DNA of 64,000 bases from CAYUHJ01 sp964444365 (GTDB lineage: Bacteria; Planctomycetota; Planctomycetia; Gemmatales; Gemmataceae). The translations under genes and the position numbers were made by a program. The stretch spans positions 1 to 64,000 of the forward strand of contig CAYUHJ010000011.1 in assembly GCA_964444365.1 (NCBI GenBank), read 5' to 3'. The notes beneath the pieces were generated by a model. That model was not told where the DNA came from, searched no databases, and was given only the letters and a program-made list of their open reading frames with translations. Shown here piece after piece: positions 41,482 to 50,289 of this stretch; position 1 is the stretch's first letter, and every line of letters starts with the position of its first letter.

Positions 41482-42480
41482 ATGCGGGTGACGTTCGTTC
41501 AGGGCGGCGGGGTCGGGTTCGACCAGCAGGCGGCGGTCGCGCGGGTTCTGGCGGCGGCCGGCGTCCCGGTCGAGTTCGACGTCCACCTGGCCGGTCGGGC
41601 GTCGCTCGATCAGGGGAAGGATGCCCTGCCCGCGAGCACGTTTGAAGCCGTTCGCGCGTCGGGACTCGCCCTGAAGACCAAGCTGCTACCGCCGCTCGGG
41701 CCGGGGAACCCGCCGAACTACAACGTCGACTTCCGCCGCCGGCTCGGGCTGTTCGCATCGGTGCGGCCGGTCCACAACCTCGCCGGGCTGCCGAGCCGGT
41801 TCGCCGGGGTGAACTTCCTGCTCGTCCGCGAGATCACCGAAGACCTCTATGCCACCACCGAGCACGAGATCGTCCCCGGCGTCGTGCAGAGCTTCAAGAT
41901 CGTCACCGAGGTCGCGTGCCTGCGGTTCTTCCGGTTCACGTTCGAACTGGCCCGGAAGCACGGCAAAAAGTCGGTCCACTGCATCCACAAGGCGAACATC
42001 CTCAAGATGGCCGACGGCCTGTTCCTCGACTGCTTCCGCCGGGTGGCGAAGGACTTTCCGGAGATCGCGGCCAAAGAAATGATCGTCGACAACACCTGCA
42101 TGCAGCTCGTCAGCCGGCCGCACCAGTTCGAGGTGATGGCGAGCGGCAACCTGTACGGCGACCTGCTCTCCGACCTCGGGGCGGGCCTCGTCGGCGGGAT
42201 CACGACGACGAGCGCGATCAACCACGGCGACGGGGTGAAGGTGTACGAGGCCGTCTACGGGGCCGGGTACGAGCGCGTCCCGCCGGGGACGGGCAACCCG
42301 ATCCCGCTGATTCTGCCTGCCGTCGAACTGTTGCGCGACACGGGACACGCCGACGCCGCGGATCGCATTGTGAAGGCGGTCGAGGCGGTGCTCGCGGAGG
42401 GAAGGGTTCGCCCGATCGACCTCGGCGGCACGGCGGGGAGCGTGGAACTGGCCGAGGCGATTGCGGCGAAGATCGGGTGA
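41482..42480 (+). CDS. Isocitrate/isopropylmalate dehydrogenase family protein
   Basis: This 332-aa protein belongs to the beta-decarboxylating dehydrogenases and resembles NAD-dependent isocitrate dehydrogenase. Seen are LKTKLLPPLGPG...NYNVDFRRRLGLFASVRPV (substrate loop with Arg), KKSVHCIHKANILKMADGLFLDC (catalytic Lys), MIVDNTCMQLV, and NLYGDLLSDLGAGLVGG with the metal-binding Asp pair. The N-terminal GDGIG pattern is changed to GGGVG, and the NAD-site region reads AVYGAGYERVPPGTGNP. The change near the start and the long SFKIVTEVAC segment leave the exact substrate open. Isocitrate is most likely. Confidence 0.85.
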   Translation: MRVTFVQGGGVGFDQQAAVARVLAAAGVPVEFDVHLAGRASLDQGKDALPASTFEAVRASGLALKTKLLPPLGPGNPPNYNVDFRRRLGLFASVRPVHNLAGLPSRFAGVNFLLVREITEDLYATTEHEIVPGVVQSFKIVTEVACLRFFRFTFELARKHGKKSVHCIHKANILKMADGLFLDCFRRVAKDFPEIAAKEMIVDNTCMQLVSRPHQFEVMASGNLYGDLLSDLGAGLVGGITTTSAINHGDGVKVYEAVYGAGYERVPPGTGNPIPLILPAVELLRDTGHADAADRIVKAVEAVLAEGRVRPIDLGGTAGSVELAEAIAAKIG

Positions 42481-42541
42481 TCGCGGGCCAACGTCCGACC
42501 CCCGTCTGTGTTTCACTTCGTAACGCCCGGCCCGTCCGCGT

Positions 42542-42570
42542 TCGACCGCGTCCGAACGGGAAGGTATAAT
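42542..42570 (+). promoter_or_regulatory. Probable promoter of the DUF4175-like gene
   Basis: A perfect TATAAT at 42565-42570 lies 17 bases after TCGACC (42542-42547, four of six -35 matches). It is 75 bases before the start codon. Confidence 0.55.
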
Positions 42571-42644
42571 TCCAAATGGGCGTTCGCGCCCGGCGAAGAG
42601 CCCGTACCGCGAGATCCTGTGCCCGCCAATCCGGAGCCGGTCTG

Positions 42645-45600
42645 ATGGCCACCGCCGTTGCTGAGAAACCCTCCGGCTCCAGCCCATTCGAGACGCAGGT
42701 CGAGTCCGAACTCGGCCGGGCGGCGAACCGCGTGCGGCTCAACGACGCCCTGACCGGGGCGGCGGCGCTCGCCGTCCTGGGGCTCGGGTTCGCGGTCGTC
42801 GGCATCCTTCTCGACCGCTGGCTCGACATCCCCGAGTGGGTCCGGCAACTGCAACTGGCCGGGTTCCTCGCGGTCGCCGGGTGGCTGGGCTATGCCCTGG
42901 TGGTGCGGCCGTACCGGCAGACGGTGAACCCGCGGTACGTCGCCCGGCAGGTGGAAGAAACCATCCCGGACGCGAAGAACGCCCTCATCAACTGGGTCGA
43001 TCTGAAGGACCGCGACCTGGCGACGCCGATCCGCACGTCGGTGTCGGCCCGGGCCGCGAACGGCCTCGCCGAGGCGGACGTCGGCACCGCCGTCGACTCC
43101 AAGCGGCTGATCTGGCTGGCGGGGCTGGCCGGTGTCTGCGTCGCGGCGCTGGCGGTGCTGTTCGTCGTCTGCAAGCCGGCGCAGTTCTTCTCGCTGCTGG
43201 GTCGAACGTTCACCCCGTTCACGGCCGCCCCGATCGCGAATCGCACGCAACTGACGCTGACCGAACCCGCGAACGGCGACGTGACCGTCACGACCGGCGA
43301 ACCCGTCACGGTCGCCGTCACCGTGGACGGCAGCGTGCCGAACGCCGACTCCCCCGACCGCGTTCGCCTGCAGTTCCGGCACAACCCGTCCGGCGAGTAC
43401 GACGAAATTCCGCTCGAAGCCGGGCAGTCGAACCGCGAGTGGTCGGTGCGCATCCCGCCGCACGTGCTGCAAAACGGCGTCTGGTACCGGGTCGCCGGCG
43501 GGGACGCGGTCACCCCGGAACACCGGGTCACGGTCCGCTCCCGGCCCATGTTTAAGGCGTTCCAAACGGAGTACGTCTACCCTGCGTACACCCGCATCCC
43601 CCCGGAAAAGGGGGAGGAACCCCGAGTCGAAGCCCTCCGCGGCGTGCAGGTGACGCTGACCGCCCAGACGAACCGCACCGACCTGAAGGCCGGCCGGATG
43701 ATGATTGACGGCCAGCCGTCGATCGCCGGCGACGTGGTCGGCCCGAACCGCGACGCGCTCAGGTTCAAGCTCACCTTGAAGGACAGCGGCGCGTACCGCC
43801 TCAGCTTCGTGACCGCCGCCGGGGAGACATCAGACCCGACCCCGGCGTACCCGATCAAGGTCATCGCCGACGAGGCCCCGCTGGTGACGATCACCATCCC
43901 GGACAAGCCCGACGTCACGCTGCCGGCCAACGGCCTGCTCACCGTCGAAGGGAACGTCTCGGACGATTACGGCGTCGCCCAGGTCCGGCTGATGATGCAG
44001 GTCGCCGGGGCGAAGGCGGTCCCGCTCCAGTCGAAGCTGTACCTCGGGATGGAGTCGCTGCTGCGCAAGACGGACGGCACCTTCCCCCGCAACCTCGGCG
44101 GCGGCAACCCGGACGAGCCCGGCTACAAGGAGTCCGTCCGGCTCGAAGACCTCAAGACGGAGGCGGGCGCACCGGCCCTTCTGAAAGAGGGCACGGAACT
44201 CGAATTCTGGCTCGAAGCGACGGACAACTGCGAGCCGAAGCCGAACGTCGGCCGGTCCGCGCTGCCCCGGAAGAAGGTGCGGTTGACGGCCCCGGAGGTC
44301 GCCAAGCCGGCCGACGACGCGAAGACGAAGGCCCACCAGGAGGCCCTCAAGAACAAGCTCGACCGCGAGAACCGCAACCCCGGCGGTGCGAAGCCGGACG
44401 TGCCGCCGACAGTCCCGGACAAGCAACCGGAAACGCCGAAGGGGACCGACCCCGCGGCCGACGACCTGCAAAAGAAGGCCCAGGAACTTCAGGACGAGAT
44501 CAACAAGCAGAAGAACCAGCCCGGCGAGGCCAAGCCCGGGGACAACGCGGCGACCAAGCCCGAGGAGAAGCCGGCGGAAGGGAAGAACGGCAAGCCGGAC
44601 CCCGCGAACGGCGGAGCGGCCGAGTCGAAGACCGGCGAAGACCCGAACGCGAAGCCGGACCCGAACGACCCGATGAACGGCGGGGGCGCGTCCGCATCCA
44701 AATCAGAAGGCAAGGTCGAACCGCCGCCGGCCCCGGCGGAATCGAAGTCGGAACCGAAGCCCGACCCGAGCAAGCCCGAGTCAGGCTCTCAGGGCGAGTC
44801 GAAGAACGCGCCGAAGGACGGCAACGACTCCGGCCTGGAAAAGCCCGGTCAACAGGGCGGGGACTCCGCGAAGCCCGACCAACAGGGCGGCGACTCGAAG
44901 CCGAACGACCCGAAGGGGGGCAACGATTCCCAGGCCGGGAAACAGCCCGGTGCCGGCAAGCCCCAGACGAAGCCCGATCGCGGCGAAGGGAACGAAACGC
45001 CCCAATCGCAACCCGGTGAAAACACCCCTCCGGAAGAACGACCCGGAGACACGAAGGGCCAAAAGCCGACGCCGAACGGAGCAGGCAAGGCCCCGCCGAA
45101 GGAGAAGCCGGACGCCGAGTCCAAGGCGGGTCCGGGCGAGAAGAACGCGGACCAGTCCGAGACCAAGCCCGAAGGTTCGCAGGCGAACTCCGGCGGTCAG
45201 GCCGACCCGAAGGAAAAGCCGACCGGTGGGAAGTCCGGGTCCGGCAAGCCGGACTCGAAGGAGATCGAAAAGGCCGTCAACGACCTGAACTCCCCCGACC
45301 CGCAGAAGCGCGAACAGGCCGAGAAAACGCTCGAACAAGCCGGCGGAAAGGACGCCGTCGACCGCGGCAAGCAGGCCGCCAACGACATGAAATCCCCGGA
45401 CCAGCTCTCCCGCGAACAGGGCGAACGCGACAAGGGGGAACTGTCCCGCGAACTCGGCCGTGACGGCCAGCCGGAGCCGGACAAGGGGGACGTCGACCGC
45501 CTGACGCGGAACGCGAACGACCTCGCGTCCGAGGACCAGAAGACCCGCGAACGGGCCGAGAAGGAGTTCGAGGACAAGCTGAGCAAGAAGAACCAACAAG

Positions 45601-47111
45601 AGATGAAACAGGCCGCGAACGACGCGAAGTCGAACGACCCGAACAAGGCGAAGGCCGGCAAGGAGAAGGTCGACGAACTCGCCAAAAAGGCCGCCGCCAA
45701 CGACACGGCCCAGAAGAACGCGAAGCAGAACGGCGACCTCGCGAAGAAGGCCGAGGATCTCGCGTCCGGCGACAAGGGCAAGCAGGACGCCGCCCAGAAG
45801 GAGTTCGAGGACAAACTCAGCAAGAAGGATCAGAACGACCTCAAGCAAGCCGCCCAGGATTTGAAGTCCGGCGACAAGGCGAAGGAACAGGCCGCGAAAG
45901 ACAAGATCGACGAACTCAGCAAGAAGGCCGGCGACGCCGCCCGCGCCCGGGAGGAGAAGACCAAGGCCGACGCGAAGGACCTCGCCAAGAAGGCCGGCGA
46001 CCTCGCGTCCCCGGACAAGGCCAAGCAAGAGGCGGCCGAAAAGGACTTCGCAAAGAACCTGGACAAAGCGGACCGGGACGCCCTGAAGCAAGCCGCCAAG
46101 GACGCCCAGTCCGGCGATCCGGCCAAGGAGAAGGCCGCGAAGGAGAAGATCGACGAACTCAGCAAGAAAGCCGCGAAGAACGCCGCCGACAAGGACAAGG
46201 CCGACCTCGCCAAGCAGGCCGACGACCTCGGCAAGAAAGCGGAAGACCTCGCGTCCGGTGACAAGGCCAAGCGGGACGCCGCCGAGAAAGACTTCGCCGG
46301 CAAGCTCGACGACAAGGACAAGACCGACCTCAAGCAAGCGGCCGAGGATCTGAAGTCCAACGACCCGAACAAGCAAAAGGCTGCGAAGGAAAAGATCGAC
46401 GACCTTTCCAAGAAGGCGGCCGAGAACGCCAAGGCCGAGCGCGACGCGAAGGAACTCGCCGAGAAGGCGGCCGACCTCGCGTCGAAGGACGAGGCCAAGC
46501 GGAAGGCCGCCGAAAAGGAGTTCGACGAAAAGCTCGGGCAGGACAAGCGGAAGGAACTGCAAAAGCAGATGGAGAAGCTCGCGTCCGGCGACCCGAAGAA
46601 GCAAGAGGAAGCGCTGAAAGACCTGGCCGACATGGCCAAGGGCAAGGTTCCGGACCGGGACGGCGAAGGCGACGACCCGAAGAACCAGTGGAAGCCCGGC
46701 AGCGGCAGCTTCAAGGGCCCGGACGGCAAGCCGTGGGAAGACAACCCGAAGAACCGCCTGAAGGCCGGTCAGATGCAACTCGCGGAGTTCGAGAAGAACA
46801 AGTACAACAAGGAGCTTCAGGACAGGCTGGGCATGTCCGAGGAGGACTACGCCAAGTTCCTCGACGGCTACCGCGAACGGGTCGCCCGGCTCAAGGACGA
46901 AGTCGAGAACCCCGCGAAAGACCCGGTCGCCGGCAACTACTCCCCCCTCCGGGTGACCGAAGGCACGGGCGGCACCAAGTTGGAGAACCGGTCGGATGGG
47001 ACGACCGTCAACGTCGGGGCCGGTTCGGCGGTGGCGGCACCGCCGGGGTACACCGACGCTCAGAAGCGCTTCGCGGAAGAGGCCGCCAAACTGCGGCGCG
47101 GCGGGAAGTGA
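42645..47111 (+). CDS. DUF4175-like membrane protein with Lys-rich helical repeats, 1,488 aa
   Basis: ATG 42645 is chosen. Two helix pairs near residues 40-90 and 160-185 (LTGAAALAVLGLGFAVVGIL; LIWLAGLAGVCVAALAVLFVV) anchor it in the membrane, with a DUF4175-like region between. Beta-domains follow (about 205-560). A Pro/Lys/Glu/Gly-rich linker of about 320 residues comes next, then five imperfect repeats of 76-82 residues (45519-46620) with motifs DLAS-DKAK, AEKDF and KIDELSKKA. A globular end carries MQLAEFEKNKYNKELQDRLGMSEEDYAKFLDGYRERVARLKDEVENP. It may span the envelope, with the repeats as an extended helical spacer. Function unknown. Confidence 0.8.
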   Translation: MATAVAEKPSGSSPFETQVESELGRAANRVRLNDALTGAAALAVLGLGFAVVGILLDRWLDIPEWVRQLQLAGFLAVAGWLGYALVVRPYRQTVNPRYVARQVEETIPDAKNALINWVDLKDRDLATPIRTSVSARAANGLAEADVGTAVDSKRLIWLAGLAGVCVAALAVLFVVCKPAQFFSLLGRTFTPFTAAPIANRTQLTLTEPANGDVTVTTGEPVTVAVTVDGSVPNADSPDRVRLQFRHNPSGEYDEIPLEAGQSNREWSVRIPPHVLQNGVWYRVAGGDAVTPEHRVTVRSRPMFKAFQTEYVYPAYTRIPPEKGEEPRVEALRGVQVTLTAQTNRTDLKAGRMMIDGQPSIAGDVVGPNRDALRFKLTLKDSGAYRLSFVTAAGETSDPTPAYPIKVIADEAPLVTITIPDKPDVTLPANGLLTVEGNVSDDYGVAQVRLMMQVAGAKAVPLQSKLYLGMESLLRKTDGTFPRNLGGGNPDEPGYKESVRLEDLKTEAGAPALLKEGTELEFWLEATDNCEPKPNVGRSALPRKKVRLTAPEVAKPADDAKTKAHQEALKNKLDRENRNPGGAKPDVPPTVPDKQPETPKGTDPAADDLQKKAQELQDEINKQKNQPGEAKPGDNAATKPEEKPAEGKNGKPDPANGGAAESKTGEDPNAKPDPNDPMNGGGASASKSEGKVEPPPAPAESKSEPKPDPSKPESGSQGESKNAPKDGNDSGLEKPGQQGGDSAKPDQQGGDSKPNDPKGGNDSQAGKQPGAGKPQTKPDRGEGNETPQSQPGENTPPEERPGDTKGQKPTPNGAGKAPPKEKPDAESKAGPGEKNADQSETKPEGSQANSGGQADPKEKPTGGKSGSGKPDSKEIEKAVNDLNSPDPQKREQAEKTLEQAGGKDAVDRGKQAANDMKSPDQLSREQGERDKGELSRELGRDGQPEPDKGDVDRLTRNANDLASEDQKTRERAEKEFEDKLSKKNQQEMKQAANDAKSNDPNKAKAGKEKVDELAKKAAANDTAQKNAKQNGDLAKKAEDLASGDKGKQDAAQKEFEDKLSKKDQNDLKQAAQDLKSGDKAKEQAAKDKIDELSKKAGDAARAREEKTKADAKDLAKKAGDLASPDKAKQEAAEKDFAKNLDKADRDALKQAAKDAQSGDPAKEKAAKEKIDELSKKAAKNAADKDKADLAKQADDLGKKAEDLASGDKAKRDAAEKDFAGKLDDKDKTDLKQAAEDLKSNDPNKQKAAKEKIDDLSKKAAENAKAERDAKELAEKAADLASKDEAKRKAAEKEFDEKLGQDKRKELQKQMEKLASGDPKKQEEALKDLADMAKGKVPDRDGEGDDPKNQWKPGSGSFKGPDGKPWEDNPKNRLKAGQMQLAEFEKNKYNKELQDRLGMSEEDYAKFLDGYRERVARLKDEVENPAKDPVAGNYSPLRVTEGTGGTKLENRSDGTTVNVGAGSAVAAPPGYTDAQKRFAEEAAKLRRGGK
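45519..46620 (+). repeat. Five imperfect ~240-base coding repeats
   Basis: Units begin with the codons for DLAS at 45519, 45756, 45999, 46245 and 46473, giving spacings of 79, 81, 82 and 76 residues. Each has the order DLAS-D-K, AEKxF-x-KL, LKQAA-D-KS-DP-K, AKEKIDELSKKA. Charged residues dominate, and there are no cysteines or aromatics except Phe. Confidence 0.85.
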
Positions 47112-47113
47112 GT

Positions 47114-47152
47114 GAAAACGAAAGCCCACGCTTCGCGTGGGCTTTCGTTTTC
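47114..47152. terminator. Bidirectional terminator between convergent genes
   Basis: A perfect 18-base stem (GAAAACGAAAGCCCACGC with GCGTGGGCTTTCGTTTTC) has a 3-base loop. Its A-rich and T-rich outer arms give a U-tract on either strand. It lies between the stop codons at 47111 (plus) and 47158 (minus). Confidence 0.92.
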
Positions 47153-47157
47153 CTTCG

Positions 47158-48147
47158 TCAGTTGTTTCCCTTGAAGCGGAACGTCCAGTCGCCGAACTCG
47201 TCCTTGAAGAACACATAAGTCTGGTTCTTCGACTCCGTCTTGGTCGTGCCGTCGGTGTACGTCTTCAGGATTTCGACCTCGACCTTCACGGGGTAGACGG
47301 TCGTGTCGGAGTTCGCGGGCACGCCGTCCGTGCGGTACTCCCCTTTGCGGGGCTGGCCGTACTTCAGCGTCTTGTAGGTGTACGTGTGCTTGGTCCCGCC
47401 CTGCATCGGCGGACCCCACATGGTCTTTTCCAACTGCGCCTTCACGTCCTTATCCGGCGGCGCGTCCTTGGGCCGGTCCCCGGCGGTCGGCTTCGGGTCG
47501 GCACTCGGCTCCGGGACGGGTGGCTTGACGGCCGCCGGGGCTTCACCCGGCGGGACGGCGGGTTTCTCCTCGGCGGCGAGCACGGCCCCGCTCCCTTCCA
47601 CGTCGAACCCCTTCGGCCAGCGGGTGTCGCGGTCGTACTTCGCGCCCTGGAACTTGGCCGTCGCACCCGCGTAGTCGACCGCCCCGAGCAGGTTCGCGCC
47701 GCGCAAGTCCGCCCCGCGGAAGTCCGCGCGGGTGACGTCCTTCAGGCCCCGGAGCTTCTGCAGGTTCGCCCCGCGGAGGCTCGCCCGCTGCAGCGACGTT
47801 TCGCTCAGGTCTTGACCCGAGAGATTCGCCCCGCTCAGGTTGGCCTCCTGAAGGCTCGCACGGGCGAGCGTCGCGTCGGTCAGGTTCGCGCCGGAGAGAT
47901 CGGCCCCGTCCAGCGACGCACTCGTCAGGTCGGCCCCCTTGAGGTTCGCACCCTTGAGGCGGCCGTCCTTCAGGTTCGCGAGGAACAGCTTCGCGTCTTC
48001 GAGGTCGGCGCGTTCGAGGTTCTCGGTCCGAAGGTCTCGCTTCGCGAGATCTTTTCCGGCCCACTGCTTGCCGGGTTCGTCGGCGAATCCAGGGGGCGCA
48101 AGCGCCAGGAGGGCCGTCAGAACGGCCGCAGTCGGGAACCGAGACAT
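47158..48147 (-). CDS. Secreted pentapeptide-repeat protein
   Basis: This 329-aa protein has a signal peptide (MSRFPTAAVLTALLALAPPGFA). Residues about 30-165 are pentapeptide repeats of A(D/N)Lxx type (LERADLEDAKLFLANLKDGRLKGANLKGADL and so on), which form a right-handed quadrilateral beta-helix. A Pro/Lys-rich linker (about 190-235) leads to a C-terminal domain of about 95 residues (THTYTYKTLKYGQPRKGEYRTDG... YVFFKDEFGDWTFRFKGN). The exported location argues against a gyrase-protection role, which is cytosolic. Function unknown. Confidence 0.88.
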   Translation of the reverse strand: MSRFPTAAVLTALLALAPPGFADEPGKQWAGKDLAKRDLRTENLERADLEDAKLFLANLKDGRLKGANLKGADLTSASLDGADLSGANLTDATLARASLQEANLSGANLSGQDLSETSLQRASLRGANLQKLRGLKDVTRADFRGADLRGANLLGAVDYAGATAKFQGAKYDRDTRWPKGFDVEGSGAVLAAEEKPAVPPGEAPAAVKPPVPEPSADPKPTAGDRPKDAPPDKDVKAQLEKTMWGPPMQGGTKHTYTYKTLKYGQPRKGEYRTDGVPANSDTTVYPVKVEVEILKTYTDGTTKTESKNQTYVFFKDEFGDWTFRFKGNN

Positions 48148-48220
48148 GGGCGTGCCTCATCGAGAATGGTCGGGGGGCGAAGGAAACGCGGTTCGAGTGT
48201 CCGCTCCGCCCGAGCCCGTG

Positions 48221-49453
48221 TCAAGGTTTTCGCAGCAGGATCGCGTGCTCCGCGCGGGGGCGAGTCCGGAAGGCGGCCTGGCTCGGGCTGTGGAAGTGGG
48301 GGCGGTCCTGGGAGGCGCACGCGGCCGGCGTCAGCCCGACGGCCCGGCCGACGTCGGCGACGATGTCGTCGGCCCGGAGGGCGACCGGGCCGACCGCGGA
48401 ATCGGCCATCACCAGCGCGACCGCACCGCCGGGGGAAAGCACCTTTGCGGCGGTGCGGAGGAACCGCTCCAGTTCCGCGGCCCACGCCTTCGGGGCCTGG
48501 GCCGGGGGGATGCGGCGGTACGCGGACCGTGCCCCGAGTTCGCCGCGGGCGAGCCCTTCCGGGTCGAGGCCCAGCCACCGCAGCCGCAGGGCGTGGTGCT
48601 CGACGTAGTCGTAGGTGGCGGCGTACGGCGGCGACGTGACGATCGCGTCGATCCGCCCCGGCGGCAGGCCCTTCAAGACGGTGGCGTCGTCGAGCCCGAC
48701 GAACGCCTTCGGCGGGGTCGGCGGCAGCAGCCGGGAGAACTCGCCGAGCCGCCGGGCGAGGTCTTCCGCCCGTTGGAGGAACAGCTTGCCCGCGAACCCG
48801 GCCGCGGTCCGCCGGCGGGTGACCGCGCTGGAGGTGTCCGCCCGCTTCCCGGAGAGCTTGACCAGCACCGAAGACAGCACCAGCGACAGGTCGTACCGCA
48901 GCGGGTCGTCGCCGAGGGATTCCAGATGCGCCCGGAGGGAGTCGAGTTCGAGCAGGACGTGCGGCTCGAAGAGTTGCACGTCCTCGGGCGGGAAGCGGCG
49001 GGTCGCGCCGGCCTTCGCCTTCCGGCGGTCCGCGGCGAAGTCGACGGCCCCGCGGGCGAGTTCGACGAGCCGGTCGACGTCTGCTTCCGTACGGGGGCGG
49101 GTCTTGCACCGGGTCAGCCGGACGGCGAGCGGGTTGAGGTCCGTGCCGAGCGGGTGCCGGCCGAGAATCATCGCTTCGATCAGGACGGTGCCGGACCCGC
49201 AGAACGGGTCGAGCACCCGGCCGCCCGGCGGGACGAACGCCTCGACGAGCCGGTACGCGGTGCCGGGGTGCAGGCGGGCCGGGTAGGTGTGGAAGCCGTG
49301 GACGTGGGCGCGGACGCCGTCCTCGTCGTCGCCGTCGGACGGCGGGACGTCGAGGGCGTGGGCGAGGTTGCGGGCGTCGGCCGGGTCGCCGGCGGTGCGG
49401 CTCGTCCCGCCGACGTGCGCGAGGGCCCGGCGGTCGCGGGTGGGGTCGTTCAT
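48221..49453 (-). CDS. DNA methyltransferase (N6-adenine/N4-cytosine type)
   Basis: This 410-aa protein has SAM motif I, GGRVLDPFCGSGTVLIEA (about 77-94), and catalytic motif IV, DAIVTSPPY (about 268-276). About 175 residues between them could include the target-recognition region; this I-TRD-IV order is alpha-like. An upstream HGFHTYPARLHPGTAYRLVEAF segment resembles motif X. TSPPY indicates amino-methylation of DNA, although TRM11-type RNA enzymes share some features. The XRE gene lies 45 bases upstream on the same strand. No restriction endonuclease is seen, so it may be an orphan or regulatory methylase. Confidence 0.8.
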   Translation of the reverse strand: MNDPTRDRRALAHVGGTSRTAGDPADARNLAHALDVPPSDGDDEDGVRAHVHGFHTYPARLHPGTAYRLVEAFVPPGGRVLDPFCGSGTVLIEAMILGRHPLGTDLNPLAVRLTRCKTRPRTEADVDRLVELARGAVDFAADRRKAKAGATRRFPPEDVQLFEPHVLLELDSLRAHLESLGDDPLRYDLSLVLSSVLVKLSGKRADTSSAVTRRRTAAGFAGKLFLQRAEDLARRLGEFSRLLPPTPPKAFVGLDDATVLKGLPPGRIDAIVTSPPYAATYDYVEHHALRLRWLGLDPEGLARGELGARSAYRRIPPAQAPKAWAAELERFLRTAAKVLSPGGAVALVMADSAVGPVALRADDIVADVGRAVGLTPAACASQDRPHFHSPSQAAFRTRPRAEHAILLRKP

Positions 49454-49498
49454 AAGGGTCGTTGTACGCTTGCGAACACCGGGTGGAGCGGACGTCCG

Positions 49499-50089
49499 TC
49501 ACCCCCGGTTCCGCTCGGCCTTCACCGGGCGGCCGTTGTTGACCTTCTCGAAGACGAGCCCGACGAACTGTTCCAGCAGGTCGATGTACTCGGTCCCGGC
49601 GATGAGCCGGACCTGGCAGAGCAGTTGCCGGCGGCGTTCGATGAGTTCGACGAAGTGCTCGACGCCGAGCCGCTCCATCGGCCCGCCGGCGGCTTGCAGT
49701 TCGAGCAGTTCGTGGATTTCGTCGGACCGCAGTTCGGCGGCGCGGGACTGGTTGCGCTGCAGCCAGTTCGTGAACTCGGGGAGGGTGGCCCGGTCGTAGA
49801 GGAGCTTCATCGCCTCTTCGTCGGCCGGCGGCTTGCCGTGCATCCGGGGCAGGAGGCGTTCGAGCGGCAGGTTGCGGAGTTCGCTGACGGTCAGCCCGAG
49901 GGCGTCGGCGCACTGGCTGACGGTGGCGTTCCGCAGCCGGCGGGCGGGGCCGCCCAGGAGGATTTGTCGGACGGTGTGGCGGTTGAGCCGGGCGATCCGT
50001 GCGAATTCTTCCTGGTTCCAGCCTTTTTCTTCGACGAGCCGCGCGATCTTGAAGGCCAGATCGGCGGCCGAGGTCGTCGCCGTGCTCAT
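49499..50089 (-). CDS. XRE family helix-turn-helix regulator
   Basis: This 196-aa protein has an N-terminal HTH_XRE domain (residues about 10-75: FKIARLVEEKGWNQEEFARIARLNRHTVRQILLGG, CADALGLTVSELRNLP). An alpha-helical C-terminal domain follows (EFTNWLQRNQSRAAELRSDEIHELLELQ, HFVELIERRRQLLCQVRLIAGTEYIDLLEQFVG), which may be for dimerisation or sensing. It precedes the methyltransferase gene on the same strand. Controller-like pairing is possible, but restriction-modification C-proteins are much shorter (about 80 aa), so it is more likely a dedicated regulator. Confidence 0.88.
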   Translation of the reverse strand: MSTATTSAADLAFKIARLVEEKGWNQEEFARIARLNRHTVRQILLGGPARRLRNATVSQCADALGLTVSELRNLPLERLLPRMHGKPPADEEAMKLLYDRATLPEFTNWLQRNQSRAAELRSDEIHELLELQAAGGPMERLGVEHFVELIERRRQLLCQVRLIAGTEYIDLLEQFVGLVFEKVNNGRPVKAERNRG

Positions 50090-50208
50090 CGTTCCCTCGT
50101 CTTGTCCCGCTCCCCCGGTCGTCCCCCAGAGTTAGCCTAACCGAAAGGGGGCCGTCGCGTCAGCGGTCGGTCGACAGTTCCGGAGGGAAGTTGGCGGGGA
50201 GGTGTCCG

Positions 50209-50249
50209 AAAAAACGGCGATGGCCGTCCGACACGACGGTCGGGCGGCC
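50209..50249 (-). terminator. Probable terminator of the Cys-rich protein gene
   Basis: Read on the minus strand, an 11-base stem with one mismatch (GGCCGCCCGAC with GTCGGACGGCC) is followed by ATCGCCG and six T. It lies 41 bases after the stop of the gene at 50290-50841. Confidence 0.65.
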
Positions 50250-50289
50250 ACGCAGCGTTCGGAATCGGCGGAAGGGATGACTTCTGCGA

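Noticed and set aside
45519..46620. Satellite DNA or non-coding tandem repeat
   Set aside because: The units keep one reading frame and protein-level conservation with varied third positions, so they are coding repeats.
44781..47216. 811-aa Leu/Val-rich minus-strand frame that could look like a membrane protein
   Set aside because: Antisense of the Lys/Glu/Asp-rich repeats, which read as Leu/Val/Phe on the other strand. It also runs through the bidirectional terminator.
47158..48147. Qnr-type quinolone-protection protein
   Set aside because: The pentapeptide protein has a signal peptide and a long C-terminal domain, unlike cytosolic Qnr/MfpA proteins.
48221..50089. Complete restriction-modification system
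   Set aside because: No endonuclease gene is adjacent, and the XRE protein is too long for a typical C-protein. Only a methylase-regulator pair is supported.
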